Made by a program: the position numbers and the translations under genes | Notes under the pieces: generated by a model | Told to the model about the DNA's origin: nothing | Databases searched by the model: none | What the model saw: only the letters and a program-made list of their open reading frames with translations | Shown here: in pieces, positions 53,810-62,661 of the stretch | How positions within the stretch are numbered: the first letter of the stretch is position 1 | Layout: every line of letters starts with the position of its first letter | DNA from: PALSA-693 sp963834725 | GTDB lineage: Bacteria; Actinomycetota; Acidimicrobiia; Acidimicrobiales; Palsa-688 | Assembly (NCBI GenBank): GCA_963834725.1 | Contig: CAWICN010000001.1 | Span: forward strand, 4,340,001 to 4,404,000 | Reading direction: 5' to 3' | DNA: 64,000 nucleotides

Positions 53810-55344
53810 GGACTCTGCGGCGTCAAGCCGGTCGGTGGATCTCCGGCGTGGGGGGCGCCGGCGGCGGGGGCGGCGGGGGCGGCGGGGGCGACGTCTGCCG
53901 CGTGGGCGGCGCCGGCGGCGGGGGCGGCGGGGGCGGCGGCGGGCGCCCGCTCCAGCACCATGCCGGCCGCCCTGCGCCCAGACGCGATGCAGGCGGGAAT
54001 GCCCGGTCCTCGATACGAGGCGCCGGCGAGCGCCACCCCGGGCAGGCGTTCGGCGAGATCGGCTTCGACGGCCGCAATCCGGGCGGTGTGACCCGGAAGG
54101 TACTGGGGGAAAGCGTCCGGCCAGCGCGAGATGCGCACCGCCGCCGGCGAGATCGGCAGGCCGAGCGCCTCTTCCAGCTCGGCCAGGAGCCGGTCGGTCA
54201 AGGAGGCATCGTCGAGCTCGACGGCCCGGCGGTCGCCGAAGCGTCCCGCCGACAGGCGGACCACGGCCTCCCCGGACTCGGCCCAATGCGGCCACTTGTT
54301 GGAGGCAAACGAACAGGCCGTCATGAGACGGCCCGAGCCGGCTGGCACGAGGAACCCGTTGACACCGGAAGGAAGGGGGGTCCCCGGGAGCGACACCGTG
54401 ACGAGAGCTACCGAGGCCGTCGGGATCTCGGCGAGCCTCCGGACGGCTAATCCGGATGTATCCGCCGCTCCGCTCCCGGATCCGAGAAGCCGAGCGGCGG
54501 TCCGAGCCCGGGTGGCGATCACGGCCGCATCGAACGGTTCGGCCCCGGGGATCACCACCACCCCACCTTCGGGGCTGGCCTCGACCGCTTCCACCGCCCG
54601 GGCCACGAAACGGGTCCCGGCCTCGGCCAGGGCGTCGACCAGAACTTCGACCAGGCGTCCGACGCCGCCCCGCGGCGCCAGGAAGATGGGCTGGTCGGGA
54701 CCGGCCGGCGTCGGTGCGGCCTGTCCCCGCAGCGCCAACAGGAGGCTGCGGGAGCGCTCGGCCGCGGCAACCAGCTGCGGGACCACCTCGGCTGCGCCGA
54801 GCTCCCGGGTCGATCCGGCATGGATCCCCCCGACGAGGGGATCGACGAGGCGATCGGCCACTTCAACCCCGAAGCGGCCTGCTACGAGCTCGTGGACGGT
54901 GAGCGACGCGGGCGGGCGGCCGCGAGGAAGACAGAGGTCCAGGCCAGCACGGAGCACCCCCAATGGCGACAGGACTCCACTGCCGACCAGGGGGCCCAGC
55001 TGGCGAGGGACCCCTAGCATGAGGCCCTCTGGAAGCGGTCGCAGCCGGCCGCGCCACCACAACATCGAACGGCCGGCGGCCGGCGGCACCAGCTCGTCCT
55101 CGATGCCGAGCTCATGGCACAGCTGCACCGCTTCGGGAACGCGGGTCAGAAAAGCGTCAGGCCCCTCGTCGACGAGATGGCCGGCGAAGTCAGTGGTAAC
55201 GATGCACCCACCGAGCTGGTTCGCTTCGAAGACCGTGACCTCGGTCGCGCCTGCTGCGGTGGCTCGCTGTTGCAGCTCCCATGCGGCGGCCAGCCCTCCG
55301 ATCCCGCCGCCGATGACCGCCACCCTCACCGGTCCAGACTCCAT
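53797..55344 (-). CDS. hemG: protoporphyrinogen/coproporphyrinogen III oxidase
   Basis: 515 residues. VAVIGGGIGGLAAAWEL is the FAD loop, DEGPDAFLTRVPEAV the substrate-side segment, PLVGGIHAGSTRELGA and the C-terminal GASYRGPGIPACIASGR the second FAD contact. With HemQ and HemE this fits coproporphyrinogen III oxidation to coproporphyrin III. ATG 55344 overlaps the hemE stop (TGATG). Longer frames upstream only read through a 21-bp repeat. The last ~45 residues are an Ala/Pro low-complexity tail over a GGCGGGGGC-rich DNA stretch (53850-53945). Confidence 0.93.
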   Translation of the reverse strand: MESGPVRVAVIGGGIGGLAAAWELQQRATAAGATEVTVFEANQLGGCIVTTDFAGHLVDEGPDAFLTRVPEAVQLCHELGIEDELVPPAAGRSMLWWRGRLRPLPEGLMLGVPRQLGPLVGSGVLSPLGVLRAGLDLCLPRGRPPASLTVHELVAGRFGVEVADRLVDPLVGGIHAGSTRELGAAEVVPQLVAAAERSRSLLLALRGQAAPTPAGPDQPIFLAPRGGVGRLVEVLVDALAEAGTRFVARAVEAVEASPEGGVVVIPGAEPFDAAVIATRARTAARLLGSGSGAADTSGLAVRRLAEIPTASVALVTVSLPGTPLPSGVNGFLVPAGSGRLMTACSFASNKWPHWAESGEAVVRLSAGRFGDRRAVELDDASLTDRLLAELEEALGLPISPAAVRISRWPDAFPQYLPGHTARIAAVEADLAERLPGVALAGASYRGPGIPACIASGRRAAGMVLERAPAAAPAAPAAGAAHAADVAPAAPAAPAAGAPHAGDPPTGLTPQSPQRS

Positions 55345-55434
55345 CAATGCCGGTCCGGACTCCGAGAATGCCGGTCCGGACTCCGAGAATGCCGGTCCGG
55401 ACTCCATGAATACCGGTCCGGACTCCATGAATGG
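55330..55434. repeat. 21-bp tandem repeat across the hemE/hemG junction
   Basis: Five copies of a 21-bp unit (GGTCCGGACTCCATGAATACC and variants with GAGAATGCC) span the end of hemE and start of hemG. In the hemE frame they encode SWSPDRH/SRSPDRH heptads that form its C-terminus. The hemG ATG lies in the last unit. Confidence 0.85.
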
Positions 55435-56459
55435 CAGAGATCCACCAGCCGGCTGAGGACGGCAGGATCCGTCTGGGGCAACACGCCGTGGCCCAGATTG
55501 AAGATGTGGCCGCGGCCGCCCCCGGCGGTCAGGACCTCCTCGGCCCTGGGCCGGGTTACCTCCCAGCCCGCCAGCACGACTGCCGGGTCGAGGTTGCCCT
55601 GCAGGGCAGCACCCGGCCCGATCCTCTTGCGGGCCTGGTCGAGCGGCACCCGCCAGTCGACGCCGACGACATCGGCGCCGGCCTGTTGCATAAGGCCCAG
55701 CAGCTCCCCGGTCCCGACCCCGAAATGGACGCGTGGTACCCCGAGGTCGGCCAGGCCGTTGAGTACCTTGGCGCTGGCCGGGAGCACGAAGCGGCGGTAG
55801 TCAACGGGACCGAGCGTCCCCACCCAGCTGTCGAACAGCTGAAGCGCCTGGGCACCGGCTGCCACCTGGGCTCGCATCGAGGACAGGGCGATGTCGGCGA
55901 GCCGGTCCAGGAGGCCGGCCCACAGGCCCGGATCCGAGTACATGAGCGCTTTCGTTTTGGCGTGGTCCCGCGAGGCTCCCCCCTCGATCAGGTAACTGGC
56001 CAGGGTGAAGGGCGCGCCGGCGAAGCCGATCAAGGGGACCGCCAGCTCTCCGCGGAGTATCCGTATCGCTTCGAGCACGTAGGGGATGTCGGCCTCCGGC
56101 TCGAGTGGGCGCAGCCGGGCGAGGTCGGCGGCGCACGCGAATGGCTCCGCCGCTACCGGCCCGACCCCCGCATGTACCTCGATTCCGAACCCGATGGCGG
56201 CCAACGGCACGACGATGTCGGAGAACAGGATGGCGGCGTCCACTCCGTACCGGCGAACCGGCTGCAGGGTCAGCTCCGCTGCCACCTCAGGGGAGCGGAG
56301 CGACTCCAGGATGCTGGCATCGCCACGAGCCCGCCGGTACTCCGGCAGGGACCGGCCGGCCTGTCGCATGAACCAGACCGGCGGATACGGCACCGGCTCC
56401 CCCCGGCAGGCAGCAAGGAACGGAGGGACCTGCTCGTAGGTCACACCGGCCTCGGTCAT
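55344..56459 (-). CDS. hemE: uroporphyrinogen decarboxylase
   Basis: 371 residues. FMRQAGRSLPEYR carries the conserved Arg residues, ILFSDIVVPLAAIGFGIE the second substrate motif, GFAGAPFTLASYLIEGG and FDSWVGTLGP follow, and HIFNLGHGVLPQTDP closes the barrel. It forms coproporphyrinogen III. The normal C-terminus is extended by four heptads (S-x-S-P-D-R-H) encoded by a 21-bp tandem repeat. Coupled to hemG downstream. Confidence 0.95.
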   Translation of the reverse strand: MTEAGVTYEQVPPFLAACRGEPVPYPPVWFMRQAGRSLPEYRRARGDASILESLRSPEVAAELTLQPVRRYGVDAAILFSDIVVPLAAIGFGIEVHAGVGPVAAEPFACAADLARLRPLEPEADIPYVLEAIRILRGELAVPLIGFAGAPFTLASYLIEGGASRDHAKTKALMYSDPGLWAGLLDRLADIALSSMRAQVAAGAQALQLFDSWVGTLGPVDYRRFVLPASAKVLNGLADLGVPRVHFGVGTGELLGLMQQAGADVVGVDWRVPLDQARKRIGPGAALQGNLDPAVVLAGWEVTRPRAEEVLTAGGGRGHIFNLGHGVLPQTDPAVLSRLVDLCHSWSPDRYSWSPDRHSRSPDRHSRSPDRH

Positions 56460-56680
56460 GCCGGCGGCTGCGCCAATAGCCCGGGCGCCCGGACTCCGGT
56501 CGGAGCGAACTCCGCAGAGGTTGGCACGAGCTCGTCGACCATGCGGGTCGGCACGCGGGCGAAGTCCGGCAGCTCAACGAGAGGAGTCACCGAGGCCACG
56601 TCGAATCGTATCCCGACCGCCGCTCGACCGGTCTGCGGGGATGGCTTGCGCGACGCCGCTGGAGCACGCAAAGTGGACAT
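56456..56680 (-). CDS. possible small ORF coupled to hemE
   Basis: 74 codons whose TGA overlaps the hemE ATG (ATGA). Residues such as FDVASVTPLVELPDFARVP and MVDELVPTSAEFAP do not match any family I know. Support is only the overlap and position; its ATG lies 9 bp from the divergent helD start, which leaves little room for a promoter. An internal ATG could be the real start. Confidence 0.3.
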   Translation of the reverse strand: MSTLRAPAASRKPSPQTGRAAVGIRFDVASVTPLVELPDFARVPTRMVDELVPTSAEFAPTGVRAPGLLAQPPA

Positions 56681-56688
56681 TCCCCCGT

Positions 56689-58878
56689 ATGACGCATCCC
56701 GACGTTGCGGTCGAACAGGCCCACGTAGACCTCGCTTACACGCGGCTGGCGGCGATGCGCGCGGCCGCCGCGGCGAGGCTCCAGGACGCCTTCGGGGAGC
56801 GAGGCGGCACTTTCCAGGCGGTGACCGAGCGTGATATCCGGGTCCGCAACAGCTTGAGCCGGCTCGATCAACTGGAGATCGGGCGGGAAGCGCTGGTGTT
56901 CGGCCGAATCGACCGTGAGCCGGGCGACGGTTCTTCGCCCAATGGTGCCGACGCTGGCACAGAGTCGTTCCACATCGGCCGACTGGCGATCTCCGACGAA
57001 GACCAGGAGCCGCTCGTCGTCGATTGGCGGGCGCCGATCGCGGAGCCCTTCTACCGGGCTACGGGCGCCCACCCCATGGGTCTGGTCCGCCGCCGCCATT
57101 TCCTCACCGAAGGGCAGCGGGTGCTGGATCTCGAGGACGAGCTCTTCGATACCGAGGGTGGTGAACCCGGTACCGGACTCGGCCTTTCCGGCCCACAAGT
57201 GCTGCTCGCCACCCTGGAGCGCTCTCGCACCGGCCGCATGCGCGACATCGTGGCGACCGTCCAGCGGGAGCAGGACGAGATCATTCGTGGACCGCTGCCG
57301 GGCATCCTGGTCGTGCAGGGAGGCCCTGGCACCGGCAAAACCGCCGTCGCCCTTCATCGGGCCGCCTACTTGCTGTACACCTATCGCTTCCCGCTCGAGA
57401 GCCAGGGGGTGCTCGTCGTCGGCCCCAATCCGACCTTCTTGCGGTACATCGAGCACGTGCTTCCGTCCCTCGACGAGAACGGGGTCGAGCTCTCGACGGT
57501 CAGCGGCTTGTTCTCGGGCGTCCGTCCAAACGGCCAGGAGGACGAGGACACCGAGCGGCTGAAGGGCGATGCGCGCATGGCCCGAGTCGTTGCCTCTGCG
57601 GTGTCGGACCGTCAGCGGCCCCTCCGGCGTACCGTCGAGATCGCCTTCGGATCCCGGCTGCTGCGGCTGACGCCGCATGCTTCGGCTCAAATGATCGGTA
57701 CCGCCAAGCGGCGTCCCGGTACCCACAACGCCCGCCGACGGACGGTCGAGAGCCTGCTGTGGCGGGCGCTCCTCGAGCAGCTCCCGCCGGACGAGCCCGG
57801 TCTCGCCGCCGCCGGTGATGGCGCCGAGCCCCTCACCGCCGACGCCCTCGGCCGCGAGTTACGCCGCGCGCCGGAGATGGTCGTCGCCCTCGATCGCATG
57901 TGGCCGATCCTGACCCCGCAACAGTTGCTGCACGACCTGTTCGGGGCCGCTCCCCTTATCGAGCTGGCCGCTGGCGAGCTTCTCGATCCCTCCGAGCGAC
58001 GGCTGCTGGAGCGGTCCCGGATGGCTCACGTCGACGACGTGCAATGGACCGAGGCCGACATCGCCCTGCTCGACGAGGCCCGAGCCTTGCTCGGGCCGCC
58101 CCGGCGCCGGGCGGTTCCCGACGCCGAGCTCACACCCCGAACGTTCGGGCACGTCGTGGTCGACGAGGCGCAGGACTTATCGCCCATGCAGCTGCGCATG
58201 GTTGCCCGGCGGTCATTGTCGGGATCGATGACCGTGGTGGGCGACATCGCCCAGGCCACGGGTACCTGGGTGCCGGGCTCGTGGTCCCAGGTGGTGGAGC
58301 ACCTGCCGGCTCGACGAGGCTGGCGCCTAGTCGAGCTCACCGTCAACTACCGCACGCCCCGAGAGATCATGGAGATGGCCGGCGGCATACTCGAACAGGT
58401 GGCCCCCGGGGTCCGGCCCCCCGATGCGGTGAGGACGAGCGGCCGGCCGCCCCGAATCATCCGGGCCGACCGGCCGGCGGGATCGTTCCCCGGCGACGCC
58501 CTGAGCGCGGCCACCGCTCGGGTGGTGCGGAGCCAGCTCGACGACTTTACGCCCGGTCAGGAAGGCACGGTGGCCATCATTGTGCCCCCCTCCCTCCTCG
58601 AGCCGGTGGCCGCCGCCCTCGCCGCCGCCAGCATCACGTTCGGCCGGGTCGGGGAACGGGTGCTCGACGAACGGGTCACTCTGCTCACGATCGAGAACGC
58701 CAAGGGCTTGGAGTTCGACGCCGTGACCGTCGTCGAACCGGCCCGCCTCGTGCGGGAGACCCCGCAAGGATTGCGAGCCCTCTATGTGGCCTTCACCCGG
58801 GCGACGCAGATGCTGTGGATCGTCCACGCCGACGCCTTGCCGGCGACGGTGGCCAAGGCCTTGCAGACGTCGGCCTGA
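56689..58878 (+). CDS. helD: HelD-like superfamily 1 helicase / RNA polymerase recycling factor
   Basis: 729 residues. The N-terminal coiled arm (residues ~1-60) is followed by RLAISDEDQEPLVVDWRAPIAEPFY, Walker A VVQGGPGTGKTAVALHRAAY (~211), a long helical insertion, Walker B VVVDEAQDLSPMQLRM (~491), the motif III-like MTVVGDIAQATG, LTVNYRTPREIME and the C-terminal ENAKGLEFDAVTVV with YVAFTRA. This is the actinobacterial HelD type that strips stalled RNA polymerase from DNA. ATG 56689 is preferred. Confidence 0.9.
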   Translation: MTHPDVAVEQAHVDLAYTRLAAMRAAAAARLQDAFGERGGTFQAVTERDIRVRNSLSRLDQLEIGREALVFGRIDREPGDGSSPNGADAGTESFHIGRLAISDEDQEPLVVDWRAPIAEPFYRATGAHPMGLVRRRHFLTEGQRVLDLEDELFDTEGGEPGTGLGLSGPQVLLATLERSRTGRMRDIVATVQREQDEIIRGPLPGILVVQGGPGTGKTAVALHRAAYLLYTYRFPLESQGVLVVGPNPTFLRYIEHVLPSLDENGVELSTVSGLFSGVRPNGQEDEDTERLKGDARMARVVASAVSDRQRPLRRTVEIAFGSRLLRLTPHASAQMIGTAKRRPGTHNARRRTVESLLWRALLEQLPPDEPGLAAAGDGAEPLTADALGRELRRAPEMVVALDRMWPILTPQQLLHDLFGAAPLIELAAGELLDPSERRLLERSRMAHVDDVQWTEADIALLDEARALLGPPRRRAVPDAELTPRTFGHVVVDEAQDLSPMQLRMVARRSLSGSMTVVGDIAQATGTWVPGSWSQVVEHLPARRGWRLVELTVNYRTPREIMEMAGGILEQVAPGVRPPDAVRTSGRPPRIIRADRPAGSFPGDALSAATARVVRSQLDDFTPGQEGTVAIIVPPSLLEPVAAALAAASITFGRVGERVLDERVTLLTIENAKGLEFDAVTVVEPARLVRETPQGLRALYVAFTRATQMLWIVHADALPATVAKALQTSA

Positions 58879-58953
58879 CGGCCGGCGGGGCACGGCGAGG
58901 GGAGGCCGGCGGGGATCAGGCCGCGGCGGCCCGACTCGTAGACTCCAACCGCC

Positions 58954-59505
58954 ATGGCCCTTGACGATGCCTCCCGGGCCGCCCTCGCCGAGTTGGTGCG
59001 AAGTCGCGGCTACGAGTATCGGGACCCCCCGTTCCGGCTCACCTCTGGCGGCTGGAGCCACGACTACGTCGATGGCAAGCATGCCATCGCCGCCGGCCTC
59101 GATTTGCGCCGGGCCAGCCAGGGGGTCATCGACGTCGTGGCGAAGCCCTTCGACGCGGTCGGCGGCCCAACGATGGGCGCGGATGCCCTCGCCCACGGGG
59201 TCGCGCTGCTCGCGGGCGTGTCCTGGTTCTCGATCCGCAAGGAGGCGAAGGGCCACGGCCGGGGTGCGTGGGTGGAGGGAGCTCGACTGCAGCCGGGCGA
59301 GACTGTGGTGTTGCTCGACGACGTGGTGTCGACCGGCGCCTCGCTGCTGCGAGCGGCGGAACGTGTCCGCGAGCTCGGTACGGAGGTGATCGCCGCCACT
59401 ACCCTGCTCGACCGCAGCCCCTCCGTGGCTCCCCGATTTGCGGCCGCCGGCATCGCCTGGCGCCCGCTCCTCACGTGGGTCGACGTTGGCATCGAACCCC
59501 TTTGA
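58954..59505 (+). CDS. pyrE: orotate phosphoribosyltransferase-like protein
   Basis: 183 residues. The PRPP loop TVVLLDDVVSTGASLLRA matches orotate PRTases, and FRLTSGGWSHDYVDGKHA resembles the FxLxSGxxSxxYxD N-terminal motif. IRKEAKGHGRGAWVEGA is the flexible catalytic loop (Arg, Lys). It may be OPRTase of pyrimidine synthesis, though the SGGWSHDY variation leaves room for a related PRTase. The pdxH TTG start overlaps its stop. Confidence 0.82.
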   Translation: MALDDASRAALAELVRSRGYEYRDPPFRLTSGGWSHDYVDGKHAIAAGLDLRRASQGVIDVVAKPFDAVGGPTMGADALAHGVALLAGVSWFSIRKEAKGHGRGAWVEGARLQPGETVVLLDDVVSTGASLLRAAERVRELGTEVIAATTLLDRSPSVAPRFAAAGIAWRPLLTWVDVGIEPL

Positions 59506-60122
59506 GTGGTCCCGGACGCGACCCGGCGCTCGAGGAGTCGGACCTCCGTCGCGACCCGATTCGCCAGTTCCAGCTTTGGTTCGAGGAGGCTCGGGCTGCT
59601 GGTCAGCCGGAGCCGGAGGCCATGGCCCTGGCCACCTCGACAACCGACGGGGCGCCGTCCAATCGGTTCGTCCTGTTGAAGGGAGTCGATCAGCGGGGCT
59701 TCGTCTTCTACACGAACAGCCGCAGCGCGAAGGGTCGCGAAATCGCCGCCAACCCCCGGGCCGCCCTGGTGTTCCGATGGTGGACTGTAAACCGCCAGGT
59801 CCGGGTGTCCGGGCCTATTGCACCTGTGGAACCGGACGAATCGGACGCCTATTTCACGACCCGGCCGCTCGGCGCCCAGCTTGGCGCCTGGGCCTCGGCC
59901 CAGAGCGAGCCGCTTGCCAGCCGGGCCGACCTCGACCGGCAGCTGGCGATCGTGACTCAACGCTTTGCCGGCCGCGAGGTACCCCGGCCGACGTGGTGGG
60001 GAGGTTTCCGGGTTAGTCCGGTGGAGATCGAGTTCTGGCAGGGCCGGCCGGACCGGCTTCACGATCGACTGGCCTACCGCCAGCTCGGGGGCCGCTGGCA
60101 GATCGAGCGGCTCAATCCCTGA
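59502..60122 (+). CDS. pdxH: pyridoxamine 5'-phosphate oxidase
   Basis: 206 residues. DPIRQFQLWFEEA, MALATSTTDGAPSNRFVLLK, FYTNSRSAKGREIAANPRAAL and the C-terminal WWGGFRVSPVEIEFWQGRPD with RLHDRLAY are the FMN- and PLP-binding signatures. Makes pyridoxal 5'-phosphate. The start is TTG within the preceding stop (TTGA). The stop codon is the first base pair block of an 18-bp tandem repeat. Confidence 0.94.
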   Translation: MSGPGRDPALEESDLRRDPIRQFQLWFEEARAAGQPEPEAMALATSTTDGAPSNRFVLLKGVDQRGFVFYTNSRSAKGREIAANPRAALVFRWWTVNRQVRVSGPIAPVEPDESDAYFTTRPLGAQLGAWASAQSEPLASRADLDRQLAIVTQRFAGREVPRPTWWGGFRVSPVEIEFWQGRPDRLHDRLAYRQLGGRWQIERLNP

Positions 60123-60336
60123 GGGGCAGGTGGGCCCTGAGGGGCAGGTGGGCCCTGAGGGGCAGGTGGGCCCTGAGGGGCAGGTTGGCGGTGTGGGGCT
60201 GGTCGGCCCTGAGGGGTAGGTGGGCCCTGAGGGGCAGGTTGGCGGTGTGGGGCTGGTCGGCCCTGAGGGGTAGGTGGGCCCTGAGGGGCAGGTTGGCGCG
60301 GTGGGGCTGGTCGGCCCTGAGGGGCAGGTGGGCTGA
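60122..60336. repeat. 18-bp tandem repeat array with 54-bp higher order
   Basis: At least eleven units related to GGCAGGTGGGCCCTGAGG follow the pdxH stop without a gap. From 60181 the units are grouped as GGTTGGCGGTGTGGGGCTGG plus two normal units, repeating every 54 bp. The array lacks stops in one frame (Gly-Pro-Glu-Gly-Gln-Val), but no start supports translation. Confidence 0.9.
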
Positions 60337-60418
60337 CGGAAAAATGGGGTGAAGGCCGGGTTGGCCCCTTGAGGGAAGGTAGCGCCTTGAGGGCAGGTTG
60401 GGCCGGCCACTCGTAGGT

Positions 60419-60540
60419 GATTTTCTGTAGCGAACGGCGCCCAAGCGGGGGAGCCGAACGATTCTCTGCGCGAACTATGCCCACTTGAAGGGGGCCGCGC
60501 TTCAGAGAAAGTTGACAGGGACGCGATCGCGACAGAAAAG
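60419..60540. repeat. dispersed structured repeat, copy B
   Basis: Starts ATTTTCTGTAGCGAACGGCG and ends GCGACAGAAAAG, so the ends are inverted repeats as in copy A at 5765-5860, which is its inverted relative. An internal TTCTCTGCGCGAACTATGCCC half-unit matches the A copy. About 30 bp more than copy A lies near the right end. No coding sequence. Confidence 0.7.
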
Positions 60541-60608
60541 CATGACCCCTCGGCGGACAGAGGGGCCCGTCAGGGCGCGACCGACAAGGCCGGGCCCATA
60601 ATGGTGTC

Positions 60609-60944
60609 ATGTCCGATACGGCGCTTCCCATCGAGGTCGATCTGGCCGAGTTCGAAGCAGCCCACGCGATGGGGGCGGTGGTTCTCGACGTCCGCAATCC
60701 CGACGAATACCAGTTGGGGCACGTGCCCGGAGCGGTGCTGATCCCGCTGGACCAGCTCGCCGTTCGTCAGGACGAGATCCCCGACGGCGACCCGTTGTAT
60801 GTCATCTGTGCGGTCGGGGGCCGGAGCCTGACGGCAACGCAAGCGTTGGTCGGGGCCGGCTACCCGGCTCTCTCGGTGGCCGGCGGCACCAACGGCTGGA
60901 TCGAGCGAGGCGGCCGGGTGGCGGTCGGCGACGAGCCAGGGTGA
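60609..60944 (+). CDS. rhodanese-like domain protein
   Basis: 111 residues, single rhodanese domain. VVLDVRNPDEYQLGHVPGA is the N-terminal signature, and the catalytic loop is CAVGGRS in YVICAVGGRSLTATQAL. It may carry persulfide sulfur. No direct operon partner. Confidence 0.92.
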   Translation: MSDTALPIEVDLAEFEAAHAMGAVVLDVRNPDEYQLGHVPGAVLIPLDQLAVRQDEIPDGDPLYVICAVGGRSLTATQALVGAGYPALSVAGGTNGWIERGGRVAVGDEPG

Positions 60945-61045
60945 GCCCACCGACCTTGGCGACCCGGCGGCAGCGGTGGCCGACGAGCCAGGTTGACCCA
61001 TCCGACCTGGCGACCCCGGCGGTAGCCGTGATGGCCCGTCGAGGC

Positions 61046-61561
61046 CTACGCCCTCTTCCTGCCCTGATCGAGGGCTTCTTCGATCCGCTCGAGACCCCTG
61101 GTGAGGCCGGTCAGACCGTCGGGGCCGCCAGAAGCCCTGATCGGGTCGATCAGGTAACGGCGCACCCCGCGGACATGAATAGGGGCGGCTCGCTCGAGCA
61201 ATGCCAGCCCCCGCGGGGTCAGCACGGCCATGGCCCCCCGGCCGTCGTCATCGCACGGTTGGCGGTCGACCAGGCCCTCCTGGACCAGGCCGTCGATCCG
61301 CCGGGTCAGACCGCTCCGGGAGAGGAGGAGCCGGCTGGCGAGCTCCGACATCCGCATGGCCATCCCGGGCATTTCAGACAGATGCACCAGAACTTCGTAC
61401 TCGCCCAGGGTCAGCCCGGCGCCGCCCTGCAGCTCGCGATCCAGGCGTTCCTTCAGGCGGCACTCGACCGACAGCAGCCGCCTCCAGGCCTTTTGTTCAT
61501 TACCCGTCAGCCATCGAACCGACTCCATCACCACGGCCATCGAGCCTACCGCTGTCATCAT
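61046..61561 (-). CDS. MarR family transcriptional regulator
   Basis: 171 residues. Winged helix with LTLGEYEVLVHLSE, the recognition helix MSELASRLLLSRSGLTRRID, and the wing DRQPCDDDGRGAMAVLTPRG. Helical ends make the dimer. A perfect palindrome lies 9 bp upstream of the first ATG, fitting autoregulation. Later ATGs at 61540 or 61528 are also possible starts. Ligand unknown. Confidence 0.92.
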   Translation of the reverse strand: MMTAVGSMAVVMESVRWLTGNEQKAWRRLLSVECRLKERLDRELQGGAGLTLGEYEVLVHLSEMPGMAMRMSELASRLLLSRSGLTRRIDGLVQEGLVDRQPCDDDGRGAMAVLTPRGLALLERAAPIHVRGVRRYLIDPIRASGGPDGLTGLTRGLERIEEALDQGRKRA

Positions 61562-61569
61562 TTCCAGCC

Positions 61570-61585
61570 GGTTGCACGTGCAACC
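61570..61585. promoter_or_regulatory. 16-bp perfect palindrome, probable MarR operator
   Basis: GGTTGCACGTGCAACC lies between divergent marR and sigA. TTGCACGTGCAA has the size and symmetry of MarR-family operators. It may serve both promoters, because the sigma-factor -35 region is only 18 bp away. Confidence 0.65.
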
Positions 61586-61602
61586 ATCTGCGATGATTCC
61601 CC

Positions 61603-61642
61603 TTCACTAGGGACCCCTGATCAGGTATTATTAGTTAACTGA
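61603..61642 (+). promoter_or_regulatory. probable sigma factor gene promoter with AGTTAACT palindrome
   Basis: TTCACT (61603-61608) and TATTAT (61626-61631) are separated by 17 bp and resemble a housekeeping promoter. TTAGTTAACTGA at 61631-61642, with the core palindrome AGTTAACT, overlaps the transcription start and could be a second regulator site. The leader to the GTG at 61725 is about 85 nt. Confidence 0.5.
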
Positions 61643-61724
61643 CGCGCGCTGCTGGAGGTCCCTGACCCCGGACGCCGGCACCCGCCAGAAGCATCTGTCC
61701 GGGTACATCGAGAGACGAGGACGA

Positions 61725-62661
61725 GTGCCCAACAACCACGCCGCTCAGCCCGAGGAGGACCTGGTCCGCCTCTACCTGAACGACATTGGCAAGCACGCAC
61801 TGCTGACCAAGGACGACGAGGCTCGACTGGCCCAGGCCATCGAGGCAGGTCGAGAAGCCCGGGCCGAGTTTGCGGCCGCCAAGGCCCTCAGTCCGTCCCG
61901 CAAGCGGGAGCTGCGCCGCCTGGTCCGGGATGGGGACGAAGCGGCCGAGACCTTCGTCAAGGCCAACCTGCGCCTGGTGGTCTCCATCGCCAAGAAGTAT
62001 CAGGCCGCCGAGTTGCCTCTGCTCGACCTGGTGCAGGAGGGCAACCTTGGCCTCATGCACGCGGTCGAGAAGTTCGACTGGCGCAAGGGCTTCAAGTTCT
62101 CCACCTACGCCACCTGGTGGATCCGGCAGGCCATCACCCGTGGCATCGCCAATACCGGTCGGACGGTGCGTCTTCCGGTTCATGCCGGCGACCTACTCAC
62201 CCGGGTGACCAAGGCCCGGGGGCGACTCGAAGGACAGCTAGGCCGGCGGCCTACCGTGGCCGAGCTGGCGGCCGATCTTGAGCTCGAAGAGGAGAAGGTC
62301 ACCGAGATCCTCCGCCACGCCGCCGAGCCCCTGTCGCTGTCCGAGCCCCTCCGGGAGGACGGCGACGCCGAGCTCGGCGATGTTGTCGAGGATCGCTCCG
62401 CGGTCTCGCCCTTCGACGCCGCGGCCGCAGCCTTGCTCTCCGGCGAGGTCAACAAGATGCTGATCGCCCTCGACGAGCGCGAGCGCGAAATCCTCCGGCT
62501 GCGCTTCGGCCTCGATCGCGGGCGAGCCCCGCACGCTCGACGAGGTGGGGGAGCATTTCAGCCTGACCCGGGAGCGGATCCGTCAGATCGAGGCCCGGGC
62601 CATGTCCAAGCTGCGCCATCCCTCGACCGACCGGGGGGCCCGGGAGCTTCTCACCGGCTGA
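61725..62661 (+). CDS. RNA polymerase sigma factor, sigma-70 group 1/2 (SigA/RpoD type; frame broken once)
   Basis: From GTG 61725 the protein has region 1.2 (EEDLVRLYLNDIGKHALLT), region 2 with the -10 recognition stretch (GFKFSTYATWWIRQAITRG), region 3 and the start of region 4 (EREREILRLRFGLDR). One extra G at about 62520 (CGCGGGCGAG for CGCGGCGAG) breaks the frame; the rest of region 4, EPRTLDEVGEHFSLTRERIR and QIEARAMSKLRHP, follows in the next frame to TGA 62661. About 311 residues, so no long region 1.1: it may be a SigB-like group 2 factor. The 3' end overlaps the convergent methylase by 11 bp. Confidence 0.88.

Noticed and set aside
53850..53945. GGCGGGGGC-rich stretch as a G-quadruplex regulatory element
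   Set aside because: It is explained by the Ala/Pro-rich coding tail of hemG. A quadruplex role cannot be supported from sequence alone.
56456..56680. Small ORF before hemE as a firm gene
   Set aside because: Kept only as a low-confidence feature, because the ATGA overlap is suggestive but there is no homology and almost no promoter space.
60122..60336. CRISPR-like reading of the 18-bp array
   Set aside because: Units are contiguous without unique spacers, are too short, and no cas gene is in the window. Same for the 17905 and 55330 arrays.
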